Part shown: positions 9,763 to 20,289 of the stretch, in pieces | Layout: each line of letters begins with the position of its first letter | Numbering within the stretch: position 1 is the stretch's first letter | Assembly (NCBI GenBank): GCA_018398815.1 | Contig: CM031616.1 | Location: 29,443,609-29,507,608 of the forward strand | Source of the DNA: Conus ventricosus | Lineage: Eukaryota; Mollusca; Gastropoda; Neogastropoda; Conidae | Direction of reading: 5' to 3' | DNA length: 64,000 nucleotides | Made by a program: the position numbers and the translations under genes | The notes under the pieces: generated by a model | What the model was told of the DNA's origin: nothing | The model's database searches: none | Seen by the model: the letters and a program-made list of their open reading frames with translations, nothing else

Positions 9763-10909
9763 ATGGCGGACAGTGGCGCACAGGCTTCCATTACAGCAGA
9801 ATTTGACAAGCATGGGTAAGTTTCTTCTTCTCATTTTCACATATAATCGCCTGGTAAAATACTGAAGTTCTTTGTGTTTGTGTTTATAAATGCACGTAAA
9901 GCATGTGTCATACGTATCAAGAATGAAAGCCTATGTTTGATTTGTCACTCTGTCCAGTTTAACTCCACCACGTGGCCTCGTTCACATACTATTCCACTCG
10001 GGGAACACACGCCGAGAGGTCTACCGCTCCCTGTGGAGCAGCTTGATGGTACGTTGACAGAATCGCTGCACACTTGTGTGAGCGTTACAGCAAGTGTATG
10101 CATGTTTGCGTGTGTGCGTGCGTGCGTCTGTGTGTGTGCGTGCGTGCGTGAGTGCATGTGTCTGTGTCTGTGTGTGTGTGCGTGCGTGCGTGCATGTGTG
10201 TGTGTGTGCGTGCGTGCGTGCATGTGTGTGTGTGTGTTTGTCTGTGTGTGTGCGTGCGTGTGTGTCTGTGTGTGCGTGCGTGCATGTGTGTGTGTGTTTC
10301 TGTGTATGACCATATTGAATATATAGAGATAAAAAGTGAGAGGCAAGGAAGAAGGGAAGGAGGGTGAACTGACACACAGGTAGAAAAAATAACTGACTCT
10401 AGGAATGTGAACGTTCACAGAACACGAGATACAGAAAACCAGACGTTTGTTTGTATTTTTATTCCAAAGGTAAACAGGACAAAGTAAGAATATATGAACA
10501 TGATGTAATGAGAAAGAAATCTTGTTTCAGTTTGTGGGGAAACTGTCCACGGGCGGGGAGAAGAACGCTGGTGTACCCTAAGGTACTGCGGGATACAGTC
10601 CGCGAGAGGTTCGGGGGGGATCCAGAGGCGGGTGCCTACGACACCCAGTACGAGGGAGAGGTAAGCACAAACTGTGGTAGATGTGATTTAATCATAAAGT
10701 GCTTAAAACTAAAACATCTAGATCTTTGATCACACTCATATCTATTGTTCATGATCGACTTCAAATGCCTGTCATACTTTTGACAATACAAATTGAAGAA
10801 ACTAAAAAGAAAATCAACTTTCCAGGAGACGGCCTATCATGTCACCATGGAGGATATCCTCAGTGTGAAGTGGCGTGACCCGCCGAAAAGCTGCACCAAG
10901 TGCCACTGA
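9763..10909 (+). CDS. passenger gene inside piggyBac, four exons, unknown function
   Basis: I do not recognise this protein. The first ATG (9763, context CAACAATGG) opens exon 1 (9763-9815, donor GG|GTAAGT). Exon 2 is 9958-10048 (acceptor GTCCAG, donor GTACGT), exon 3 is 10531-10660 (TTTCAG, GTAAGC) and exon 4 is 10826-10909 (TTCCAG, stop TGA). AATAAA follows at about 10955. Exons 3 and 4 read [15 protein letters not shown] and [14 protein letters not shown], ending in a short C-x2-C. The exons total 358 nt, one off a multiple of three, so exons 1-2 and 3-4 lie in different frames; a single indel or a misplaced splice site is needed. The product would be about 119 residues, basic, with no signal peptide or membrane segment. 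It is convergent with the transposase and wholly within the TIRs, so it would move with the element. Confidence 0.5.
10080..10310. repeat. (TG)n/(CGTG)n microsatellite in intron 2 of the passenger gene
   Basis: An imperfect TG/CGTG tract. The Cys-Val and His-Thr frames it produces on both strands are artefacts. Confidence 0.95.
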
Positions 10910-11119
10910 GGTCTTCACCAGATAGGGCCTAGCCCGGGGTCAAGTTTCCAAACTTTTGAAATAAAACTCTGTACCTCAGTATCGTGTGTACCTGTTAGTA
11001 ACGTGTGTGTAAAGTGTGAGAATGTATCGTGTGTATGCATACAAGCACGTGAGTGAGCATGTGTTAGTATGTGTGTTTGTATGTGTGTTTTTGTGTAAAT
11101 TGTATGCATATATGTTTGC

Positions 11120-11158
11120 ATAAGATAAGATAAGATAATGTTGCTTATAGCCCAGCCG
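11120..11158 (-). repeat. 39-bp dispersed retroelement tail, copy 2
   Basis: Exact reverse complement of 3068-3106. It lies between the passenger gene's poly(A) signal and the transposase 3' end. Confidence 0.6.
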
Positions 11159-11458
11159 ACCGCAGAGGGCCACATCAGGGCTGTCACCACGTTAAAAATA
11201 TGTTTGCATGTCTGTATGTGTGACACCAAGGAATATTACCTGAAATGCAGACTATATTTATAGGGCAATTAGGCTTCAAGCAGCAAGAAAAAAGAAACAT
11301 AAAAATACAAGCAAGATCAAAACAGATCATAAGAATTCTGAAATGCATACATGTCCTTCAGTTATACCAAACACAGTAAAGATGTATTTGCCTCTTACAC
11401 AATGTCATGACCTAACATGATTCTTGCTTGTTGAGTTCTTTTTTGTAACTTTGCGTTT

Positions 11459-13275
11459 TTATTTTGAGCAAGCACAGGAAGGGCAAAAAATTTGCATGTG
11501 CTCGGGACACACATGCTGACCGCATTTCTGGCACCTCTGTCTGACTTTTCGATCAGCCTTCCATGAGCAGAAAAGGCAGCGTGATTTCTTGCGCTGTGTG
11601 GGGGCAGTTTCACTTGATGTTCCAGGATCAGAACTGGCTTGCCTCTTGCGCAGTGTGCTGGCAGCTTCACCTGATCTTTCTGTCTCAGACCTGACTTGCC
11701 TGACCGTTTTTGTTCTTGGCATTTTGCGCGGCCCTTGTGACTCAAGCTCAATCCTCTTGATTGAACGGGTCAACAGATCAAGAGTGCCCTGGTGCATCTT
11801 TGTGTGCATGAGACGGCGCTTCATGTGTGGCAACATCAGGCTTTTACTGATGCACTGGATGAATGCACTCCGTGCATCTTTCTTTGCAAGAGAATCATCT
11901 TCAAATTTGATTGACCAGACACAGCGTGCAGCCACTGTAGCAAGATCAATGATGTTTGCAAACATGACACATGGCCAGCGTTTGGAAATTCTTTTTGCGG
12001 TATAAGCATGGGCAAGCTTATCCAGAGAGTCTACAGCTCCCTTTGTCTCATTGTAAAAAGAACAATCTCAGGCTTTTGCTTGGGGGCCCTGGATTCACAA
12101 TCCCTTCATCATGCATTGAGCTGATGAGAACAGTGTTTTTCCTTCTCTTCCCCTGGTAATTAACAAGGGTGGCAGTATTGTTGTAAACAAACTCGCTGCC
12201 ATGAAGTGGGAGGCTTCTGTTGCTTTTGAAAGGGTAGGGTTAGAAACCTTTTGTTGGATCTCAATGTCCCTACAAGTGTCAGGCCATTCTTTTGACAGCC
12301 CTCAACCAAAGCCAAATCTGTAAAATAATTATCACAGGTAATATTTCTTCCAGTCTTAAAGAATGGAGTTGCTAGCTGAAGGGCAGTGTTTCTTCCGAGA
12401 TTCACCTGTCTGTCATGGCGAGGGGCCGGCCAAGGTATGGAATTCCCAAGAGAGGGAAATTATTGGCTGAGTCAGCAATCCAGAACACCTTTAAGCCATA
12501 TCGATCAGGCTTGCTGGGTAAGTATTGCAGGAAATTGCACTGCCTCTAAATGGCACTAGCTGCTCATCCACAGTTAGATGGGGCCCAGCAATGTAATAGG
12601 TACTAAGGTTTTTGTTGAAGTCGTTCCAAACGTCTCTGAAAGGGGCAAATGCATCTTTTGCTCTTCTGTTTGATCTTGTGGATTTGTCATCAAATCTCAA
12701 ACAACCCATGAGGACTTTGAATCTGTCCCTACTCATGGCTGCTCTTACAAGACTGACCCGTATTCACAATCCCAAATTTCACTGGTGGAAAGCATGTTCT
12801 GCTTTTTGACCCCCAGAAAAAGCAGCACGCCAATCTCAACATCGTCACAATCTTGCCATTTCCCCTGGTACAGATTTTGTCCATACAAATTTGTGAAACG
12901 GACAGTGTCTTTAATGATTTTGTCTGAAATAAACAGTTTGTACGCGTCATACGGATCATGCACATTTTGGGTTCCGGGAACCTGAGTAGGGGGACGCTTG
13001 AAAATGTTCTTAGACGGCGTCTTCCTTTTTCCAGTCACTGGAACTTTGCTCCATCTTGTTCCGTCCTTTGCTGTATATGTGTTGGAATCTGGTGGCACTT
13101 CTTGCTCATCACCTGACTGAGATAAGACTTCTTCTTCATCATTTGCTAAATCTGGTTCGTCATCACTAGGGGACTCTGCATCAGGCTCAGGTGGAAGAAA
13201 TTCTTCGTCACTAGTCTCGTCATCACCACTTTTTGTTCGTGGTCCTGGGAGCTGGCAGTCGTGTTCTTTGCTCAT
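11459..13275 (-). pseudogene. piggyBac transposase, main exon (frameshifted)
   Basis: This exon encodes most of a PGBD-type transposase: an acidic N-terminus (GDDETSDEEFLPPEPD), then DPYDAYKLFISD, the DDE core and a C-terminal cysteine-rich domain. The three catalytic aspartates are visible: D in LTVDEQLVPFRG (about 12568), D in NITCDNYFTD (about 12333) and D in IIDLATVAARC (about 11947). The C-terminus has CLFC, CQKC, CPEH and CPSC pairs (11460-11575), the zinc-binding fold that reads subterminal palindromes in this family. The coding frame shifts by one base near 12745, 12515, 12405, 12215 and 12075, with the correct residues always resuming in another frame. That pattern fits either point-indel decay or uncorrected long-read indels. 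Confidence 0.88.
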
Positions 13276-13394
13276 CTGGGGTAACAAACCAAAAAAAAGA
13301 AGAGATTGGTACTTCTTCTTCTTCTTCGTTCCTCAGAAATGGTGAAACCACAGAGTTCTAACTCCGAGGCTTCACCATCTCTAGTGAAGACACG

Positions 13395-13576
13395 ACACCA
13401 GTGTGCATGTGTTTATTTTATTGTCATCCATTCCACCAGCTCACAATGGCCTAGTCTTCTGAAAGGTGGATGGGCTTTAACGTGCGTGCAAGATGTTTTA
13501 TGCATGCGTTCACGCACGGGACCTCAAAGTCTCATCCGAAGGACTTTTTGGGAGATTGGAGTCTGCACAAATGTTC
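13395..13576 (-). repeat. old SINE-like repeat, copy 1
   Basis: Shares ordered blocks with 47905-48220 and 49672-50400: a GTGCATGTG/TTTATTTT/GTCATCCA start, then GATGGGCTTTAACGTGC, GGGACCTCAAAGTCTCATCC and GGAGTCTGCACAAATG. It lies in a piggyBac transposase intron. The tRNA-like part seen in the other copies is replaced here by a CA tract. Confidence 0.55.
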
Positions 13577-13600
13577 ACACACACACACACACACACACAC

Positions 13601-13649
<49 letters not shown>

Positions 13650-13672
13650 GCAAGCATGCACGCGCACACACA
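13577..13672. repeat. (CA)n microsatellite
   Basis: A CA tract in the transposase intron. The His-Thr frames on it are artefacts. Confidence 0.95.
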
Positions 13673-13944
13673 CACACCCCCATACACACCTGTCATCGAA
13701 AAAACCCGGGCAACATTGTAACCATTCGCAACTAAAAAATGACAAGCAACAAGAATATAGACACATGTAAGCGCATGTAAACAAATAACCAATAAACACT
13801 AGAGCACCAAAACACAGAGACAGAGAGAGAAATCCCCCCCCCCCTCCCAGCCCCTCCCCTCCCCTTGTCTCCCTAGATACATACGTAGACTAAAGGCAAA
13901 CATACACACATACAACAATTGAAAGTGAAAGTAGACATTCATAC

Positions 13945-14010
13945 CAAAATCTTCTTCTGCCTCTGCTTCACAGTCCTCAGCCAATGCCTGCCTGGACCCT
14001 GTTGGCAAAT
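13945..14010 (-). CDS. piggyBac transposase exon 2 (small)
   Basis: A 66-nt exon between ATCCCCAG (14011-14013) and donor GATTTTG|GTATGA. It reads DLPTGSRQALAEDCEAEAEE, an acidic segment typical of piggyBac N-termini. It joins exon 1 in phase. Its junction to the main exon at 13275 is out of frame by one base, another sign of an indel. Confidence 0.6.
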
Positions 14011-14147
14011 CTGGGGATATGAAAGCAAAACATGAGTTTCATTGAGAAAGAGAAAAACAGACAGACAGAGACAGAAATATAGAGCTGGACAGATACAGGG
14101 AGAGGCAGAATGACAGAGAGAGAAAAAGAGACAAGGACAGAGAGGAG

Positions 14148-14278
14148 TCACACACACACACACAAGCACACACACACACACACACGCACACACACACACA
14201 CACACACGCACACACACACACACACACACGCACACACACACACACACACACGCACACACACACACACACACACACACG

Positions 14279-14329
<51 letters not shown>

Positions 14330-14352
14330 GCGCGCGCACACATACACACACA
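14148..14352. repeat. (CA)n microsatellite
   Basis: A 200-bp CA/CGCA tract in intron 1 of the transposase gene. Confidence 0.95.
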
Positions 14353-14577
14353 GGGAGGGAGAGAGAGACAGACAGACAGTCAGACAGACGGGAGTAGTGT
14401 TTATAAACAACCTTAAATTATTATTTGACCTCAATTACAACGCTTTTTTTATTTCTCTTCTAATACTGATACTGATGCGTGCATACATACACACACACAA
14501 GCACAGACGTGACCCACATATAAGTCTGCGAGCACATGACATACCGACAATCTAACTCAAAATGTTGATATACTCAC

Positions 14578-14644
14578 CAAAATGACGGTCTTCCTCTGCG
14601 TCAGCGCAGGTGACAAGGGCGTCAAAAATGTTCGGTCTGTCCAT
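14578..14644 (-). CDS. piggyBac transposase exon 1 with start codon
   Basis: ATG at 14644 opens MDRPNIFDALVTCADAEEDR and ends at TTTTG|GTGAGT (donor 14576-14577). It joins exon 2 in phase through a shared Asp codon (G|AT). The start lies about 500 bp inside the right end of the element, with the palindrome array upstream as a possible promoter region. An alternative upstream ATG (about 14669) in a different frame gives no splice continuity. Confidence 0.6.
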
Positions 14645-14791
14645 GACGGTGTCAGTCCAGCCTCCATGAAAGATACTGGTAGCAAGGAGAGAACGTGGGA
14701 AAAAACCTGCCGGTTCTCAGAACTTGCTACTTTCAGTTTAGCTTTCCGAGAAGTGCCAGTATCGGTTACAGTTTCCTTCTTTTCGAGCCAT

Positions 14792-15123
14792 GGGTCCACA
14801 CGGACCCACACCGTCCGCGGAGGGGTAAACACAGTTTTCCCTCTTTGCGAGCCATGGGTCCACACGGACCCACACCGTCCGCGGAGGGGTAAACACAGTT
14901 TTCCCTCTTTGCGAGCCATGGGTCCACACGGACCCACACCGTCATCCATGACTATATAAAATGTCACCTTTAATTACCTTTTGAAATTTTGACCTATATT
15001 TTCGAAATTTTAGGACAAGGAGAGAATTTGTGTGTTTGGAGCATATCTAAAATTTCATTGAAAAATATCTATAAATATACGAGATATTGGCATTTAAAGA
15101 CCCTTCTGGGTCCACATGGACCC
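14792..15123. repeat. right subterminal palindrome array of piggyBac
   Basis: Copies of GGGTCCACAYGGACCC occur at 14792-14807, 14856-14871, 14920-14935 (64-bp spacing) and 15108-15123 (abutting the TIR). The 64-bp unit carries CCGCGGAGGGGTAAACACAG. The array is inverted relative to the left array and has one more palindrome. Confidence 0.9.
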
Positions 15124-15144
15124 ACACCGTCCGGCGAAGGTTAA

Positions 15145-18100
15145 AACAGTTCCTAGTTCAGTGTGGCTGAACAATATGCCTTGGCTGTGCACCTGGGAGC
15201 AGTGTCATTGCATGCTGTATTCCCTTTCTTGAGAATAGACTGTCCAAACTTCAATTAGGAATCAGTTCTTAGATTGTTCAAATTTCAATTAGGAATCGGT
15301 TCATAGTACATCAGAATTGGTGGATTGCGGCTCAAGGGAGAAACTATGATTTGTTATAAGTTCATGATTTGCGAATCAATGATTAGTTCAATTAAGAACA
15401 GGCTTATTGTTTATAATCAAGACAGGAACCACCCAGTTCTGGTCTGTTCCTCCAGCAGTGAAGCCTGTACGTAAACCAACATTCTCAGATTACGGTCAAT
15501 CAATGACAGGTTTAGTATACGGGTATTAATGCAAGTGCTGTCCACACATGACACTGTTGACGATTAGTGGTGACGTTGTCCACCATAATGCAGAACACTG
15601 TTAGCACAATGTGAAATTCGTTAATGAACTAAAAGGATTAGTTCTTATCCGATGTAAGAGCAGACTAGGCTTTTGAAGCCAGAAAGCAAGGTCAGCTGAA
15701 CTTGCTCACTCCTTGGAACCGAGATTCAAAATATCCGAGGCAATCAGATTGTTGCACCCTACAATCTTAAGCTCCTAATGTATTAAAAGAATTTGAAACA
15801 TCTATCCTCAGATACGGGGGAGGGGAGGGTGTGTGTGTACATATATCATTCAAAGCCACCTTAGGCCAGAAAATGTTTGTCATTGTTCAGTTCAGCTCAC
15901 AAGTGGACACAGTCTAAAGTTTATTGGTTGAAAACCTATTTCTGACACGTTTGGTGTGTTTCCATTTTAGTATCTGTGCTGTTGTTGTTGTTGGTTTTAT
16001 TTTCTTTCTGTTTCGTTGTTTTATCTTTTTTTTTTCATGTAAAAGATGGGAGTTCTGGTTAGCTTTTAACATTTTTTTCCATTGACCAGTCAAAATACAT
16101 ACATAATGAAAGGGGAAAGAATTGTTGGTATAAATTGATATGTATGTAACAGGCAAATGAAAGTGTCAGAGGTTATCTCAACAGATAAGGTTTAAGTGAC
16201 AAAAGTAAGTAATTATCTCGAAGGGTTAGGTCAAAAAGCATTCTTTTTTCTTTAACATTTTTATTTAGAAATTTTTTTTTTTAATCTTTTTTTTTCTAAA
16301 ATCCATATTCTTCTTTTTTTTTTTTGATCTGTCAGAAAAATTACACTTTTTTTTTTTTTTTTTAGCGAGTTTTGTGTTGATACTCCATGAAACAGTTTCT
16401 GCTGACATGTAATTATGGAATAATGGATTAAATGTGTTTTGTGTTGATACGCGTTTTATTGTTTTATGCATTCATAGATGATTTACCACAATAAACTGCA
16501 CATGAGCAATATTTGACTGTTTTGAAAGTAGAACTGGCGTGCAAAATTATGATGTTAGCTCTGATGCTCATTTTATATATGTTTCAGAACTTGAAAGTGA
16601 TCCTATATATGCGACATGCATTTAGCATCATGCACATACTTATAAGAAACCAGTCTCCATCTTTGTTTCTGTCTGCTCCTCTCTCGCTCTTCTCAGCTTC
16701 CACTTATTTGTTAGTGGCGAGTTGGTATGTGTTGTGCGTGTGTGTGCGTTTTAATTTGTGCATGGTTGATACAAAAATAACCATACACAAAAACTGAAGG
16801 GATTGGACTTTGAAAATATCAGCGGCCAAATTTGTTGGTTGCAAAGCGAGGTGACTGCAGGCGGAGGTTGGGTTTGCCCTGAAAGCTGAATGGTCTGAAG
16901 TTTTCCACACTTGTTGTTGAATGCAGCTTACGCTGGTTTATCTGAACGTAGAGCGTACGTGTTCAGCGACTTCAAATGCGAGATGCATCCATAAAATGGA
17001 TGAAAGCACACAATGATTTCTTCCATCTCATGGACATGTGTCTCAAGACTTGCTCGAATTTCCATACCACTACTGAGGTGTTACTGGGTTAGGCTGACAT
17101 TGGGATATATGGAGCGATGGCATCTTACACCATCCTCCTCAGAAGTATCACACTGAGTCACTTTATGGTGTCGCTTGGGGAGACCACCTGAGATGCCTGG
17201 GACGACAATCTCAGATCTAATTTCTCCTTCATATCCATGCCTAGAGGGAGAATGTGCATTCTATGTGACAAAGCAATTATTGTTGTCAGTGTGGGGCATA
17301 GTAGGTGCTCTCCAGCATTTTTGTGGGATTGAATGGGAATGGTTGGGGGGTGGGAAGGGGGCTTATGATCAAATTGAGACTTTTGAACACTTTCACGTGC
17401 ACTTGATCATGAAACTATTGTTTCGAATTTCATTCTGCCTTTGGTAATTCATATTCTCCCGCATCTGATCAGTGTATGAATAAACCTTGGAGTGGTGTGT
17501 GATTTGTCCAATTTATCTTTTTCTCTTCTCTTTTTGATAATCTGTCGTCGTAGAAAATCTGTTTGGCTACAAATACGACCAGGGTCCTATAACTTTCATG
17601 ATTTTGCATGTTCCATTCATTTGCCGATTTCACCATATTTTTCCCAACTCTTCACTTCCACACAACCCACTTCTTCATTCATTCCCACACAAACCCAATT
17701 AAAGAAGACACCATTCCTGTCAATTTCAAACACATTTCTTCAAATACACAGTTCGTAAAGGTTATTTACACAAGACAAATTCTTCAGCACAATCTTCCTA
17801 GCACCCTCATCATACTGGCAGCATAACTGAAAGTAACTAATCATTTACACTGAGCACCTTATGAAATGTAAGTGACGCAATTCCGAGTCTACCAAACTGG
17901 GCACTCCTAAGGCCTGCCCTTGCCTCGCCATTTGTTCCTTTACTATGACTTCAAGTTAACATTCCTCGGCCATGTTTATGCCGGGCATTAAGCCGGTAGA
18001 TATGCTCAGGTGCTATGGCTTGCCTGGTGTGGACATGTACCCACCACTCCCTGTCCAAGACCACTGCACAGAGCACTGTGGAGAGTGAACGTCCCTGAGG

Positions 18101-20202
18101 AAGACTGACAACGTTCTGCATGGAGACCATGAAGGACAGGACTGGCCGCACCATCTCTGCCCTGTTGCACATGATTGAGGATACTGAGAGCCTCCGAGAT
18201 CCCGACTGTGTGCATATGGCACTCCAATGACCTGTCCTGGTCACAGGATATTGGATGAATCGATACCTCTGATAACTGGATTGAAAGGTAGCGAATGAAA
18301 GGGTTAAAGAAGAGGGAAAATAGGAGCATGTGTCGGAGGGATTGGGGGAACTGAACTTCTGTTTGTGGCATGTTCCCATAAAATCTCTTGGTAACTTGAA
18401 ACTTTCATCTGATTTGACTGAAAACACTGAGACAGCAATGGACTTTTCATTTTTCACCCAAACTGTTCATAACACAAGAAAGATGTTAATTTTAATTGCC
18501 TGAGCAAGTACAACATATACATATTCTTCCTTTACATCTTGTGACCGTAGAAAGGCTGAAACAGATCACTCCGAGTGTGCAACCATAAACATGCGAGTTT
18601 AAAGCCTTTTATCGACTGATTTTGGTAAACCCATCCTGCATGAGGTAGGTTAAACCAAAAATAAAGCTACTTTCGCACAAAACTCAAAATCGTCGAACTT
18701 GACAACCTATGCTTCCCACACTGGTTTCAACTTCAAGTGACTTTGGGTTTATTTTGAGGAAACGGATGACATTTGGTTAGATATATATGCAAGCTGAATT
18801 CATGTTCATCGGCCTAGTACAGATGCCAGTGCTCTGGTGTTGTGCAGAGCTTCATCCAGTCTAATTTCCTCACTCAGAATGACAGTGTCCTGCACAGAAT
18901 GCTGCTGAAAGGTATCAATGTCTGGAAAAGATGGCAAGGAACAGAGAAAGTATCATTCCTTAACAATGCCCAATTCAAGGACCAAACAAGTAACTCTTAT
19001 CACAAACCATTAACAAGTCCCAATCATTCACTCATCTATCAATCATTCACTTTTCTCCAAATTCAACTTTTTTCTGTTTTTTTTTTCCACAAAAAGTTAA
19101 ATGTTAACCGATTAATATATATATTCATCCAATGTCTCAATCCCCCGCCCTTAATTCATTCCCTACAGACCTTTGTTCTCTCTTTTGTCTTCACAGTCAG
19201 TAAACATCTGTGACTACCTCAGTTGGAAACCCACTTTATCAACTCCTTTCCGAAGTGAGCATTTACAGATAAGTGGTCATGCAAGAGGAAGTGTGTCTGT
19301 AACGAGAAGAGAACGGGTTGCACAGGTTACCTTGGACCGCACCATGCACTGGATGAAGGACCAACAAGTTCTTGTATCCTGATAACTGAACATGGTGGGT
19401 TCTCCACAGTCGTTCTTGTTGTTCTGGGACACCATCGTCACGAGCGTCCCCACTCCCCATCCCTCTCCTCCCAAGTCACTGATTTTTTATTAGCGCTGCC
19501 TGAGCCAGTTTATATACAGTTACATTTCCTCATGGGAAAATGTTGGTCCAGGGGGTGACAGACCCTAAATACTAAGCAACGTATCACAGGGAGGGGGGGG
19601 GGCACATGTAAACCCTCTTCACAACACAGCTGGTGCTTCCCCCCCCCCCAATAGTGACGGACCCCAACTCCAATATACTGTACAGCAGAACACATCTGTT
19701 TCCCCACAGGATGTGAAGGTCCATGCTGCCACTGGCAAGACTTCTGTCCAGTATCTTTTGTAACACTCCTTGTACCCACTGCTTGGGAGCGCTGAAGGGC
19801 TACTGGCTCAGTCAGAGAAATGTCTGCAATGCACTAAATCCTGAAACTCCATTGCATGACTGAATCCACTATGCTCTCCATGCCATCACCGCTACTGCAT
19901 CCCTGGTCTCCCAGGTTCCAATCTTGAGGGGTGTGTCGATCCCCGTCCTTCACACCACATTCCACATTTGCACAGTTCCAAGACAAAGTGTCCCAATGTA
20001 TTATGCATCTGGTCCAGACGACTGTATCACTGATGAAGACTCGACCAGCACTTTGCCCTTCACTGCACAACTCCCAAATGAAGCGCCAAAAACCCTCTGG
20101 AGGTGAGGGGCAGCGTTGAGACGCAACACTCGGCAGACGGACACCCTTCCTGATGACACTGCGTCAATCGGCACAGAGGAAAGACGTGGACGCTACAATG
20201 TA
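15145..20202. other. intergenic and probable GTF2H1 3' region
   Basis: No coding exon was recognised. T-rich runs lie at 16265-16365. A minus-strand AATAAA at about 19486-19491 is a candidate poly(A) signal for the gene to the right, giving a 3' UTR of about 700 nt. G- and C-runs at 19590-19600 and 19640-19650. Confidence 0.45.
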
Positions 20203-20289
20203 TCAAGTCTTCCGCGACATTCTGCGGGTCTGCCACATGTCGAACTTGTTGAATGCCGACATCAGCATTTCCTCCATGTGACTGGTGAG
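20203..20289 (-). CDS. GTF2H1: GTF2H1 exon 13 (last coding, stop TGA)
   Basis: Acceptor TTCACAG at 20290-20292. Encodes [20 protein letters not shown], then TRRMSRKT and TGA, matching the end of p62. 28 codons plus stop, phase 0. Confidence 0.96.
   Translation of the reverse strand, partial: LTSHMEEMLMSAFNKFDMWQTRRMSRKT

Larger units (their letters stand above)
9506..15140. mobile_element. complete piggyBac transposon, 5.6 kb
   Basis: The element is bounded by TTAA on both sides (9502-9505 and 15141-15144), the diagnostic piggyBac target site. The termini CCTTCGCCGGACGGTG (9506-9521) and its complement (15125-15140) are perfect 16-bp TIRs. Inside each end lie repeated GGGTCCA...TGGACCC palindromes. 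The minus strand carries a piggyBac transposase (14644-11459) and the plus strand a convergent spliced gene (9763-10909). Later insertions include a SINE-like repeat (about 13395-13575) and long CA tracts. Because both ends and the target site are intact, the insertion is probably fairly recent, although the transposase frame is broken. Confidence 0.92.

Noticed and set aside
13577..14352. Cys-Val and His-Thr rich frames on both strands
   Set aside because: CA/TG microsatellite translations, as at 3397, 10080, 27305, 34520, 37846, 40771, 45605 and 59282.
17951..18457. Minus-strand frames of 168 and 121 codons
   Set aside because: Overlapping frames on the same strand with no family features; may be an old repeat.
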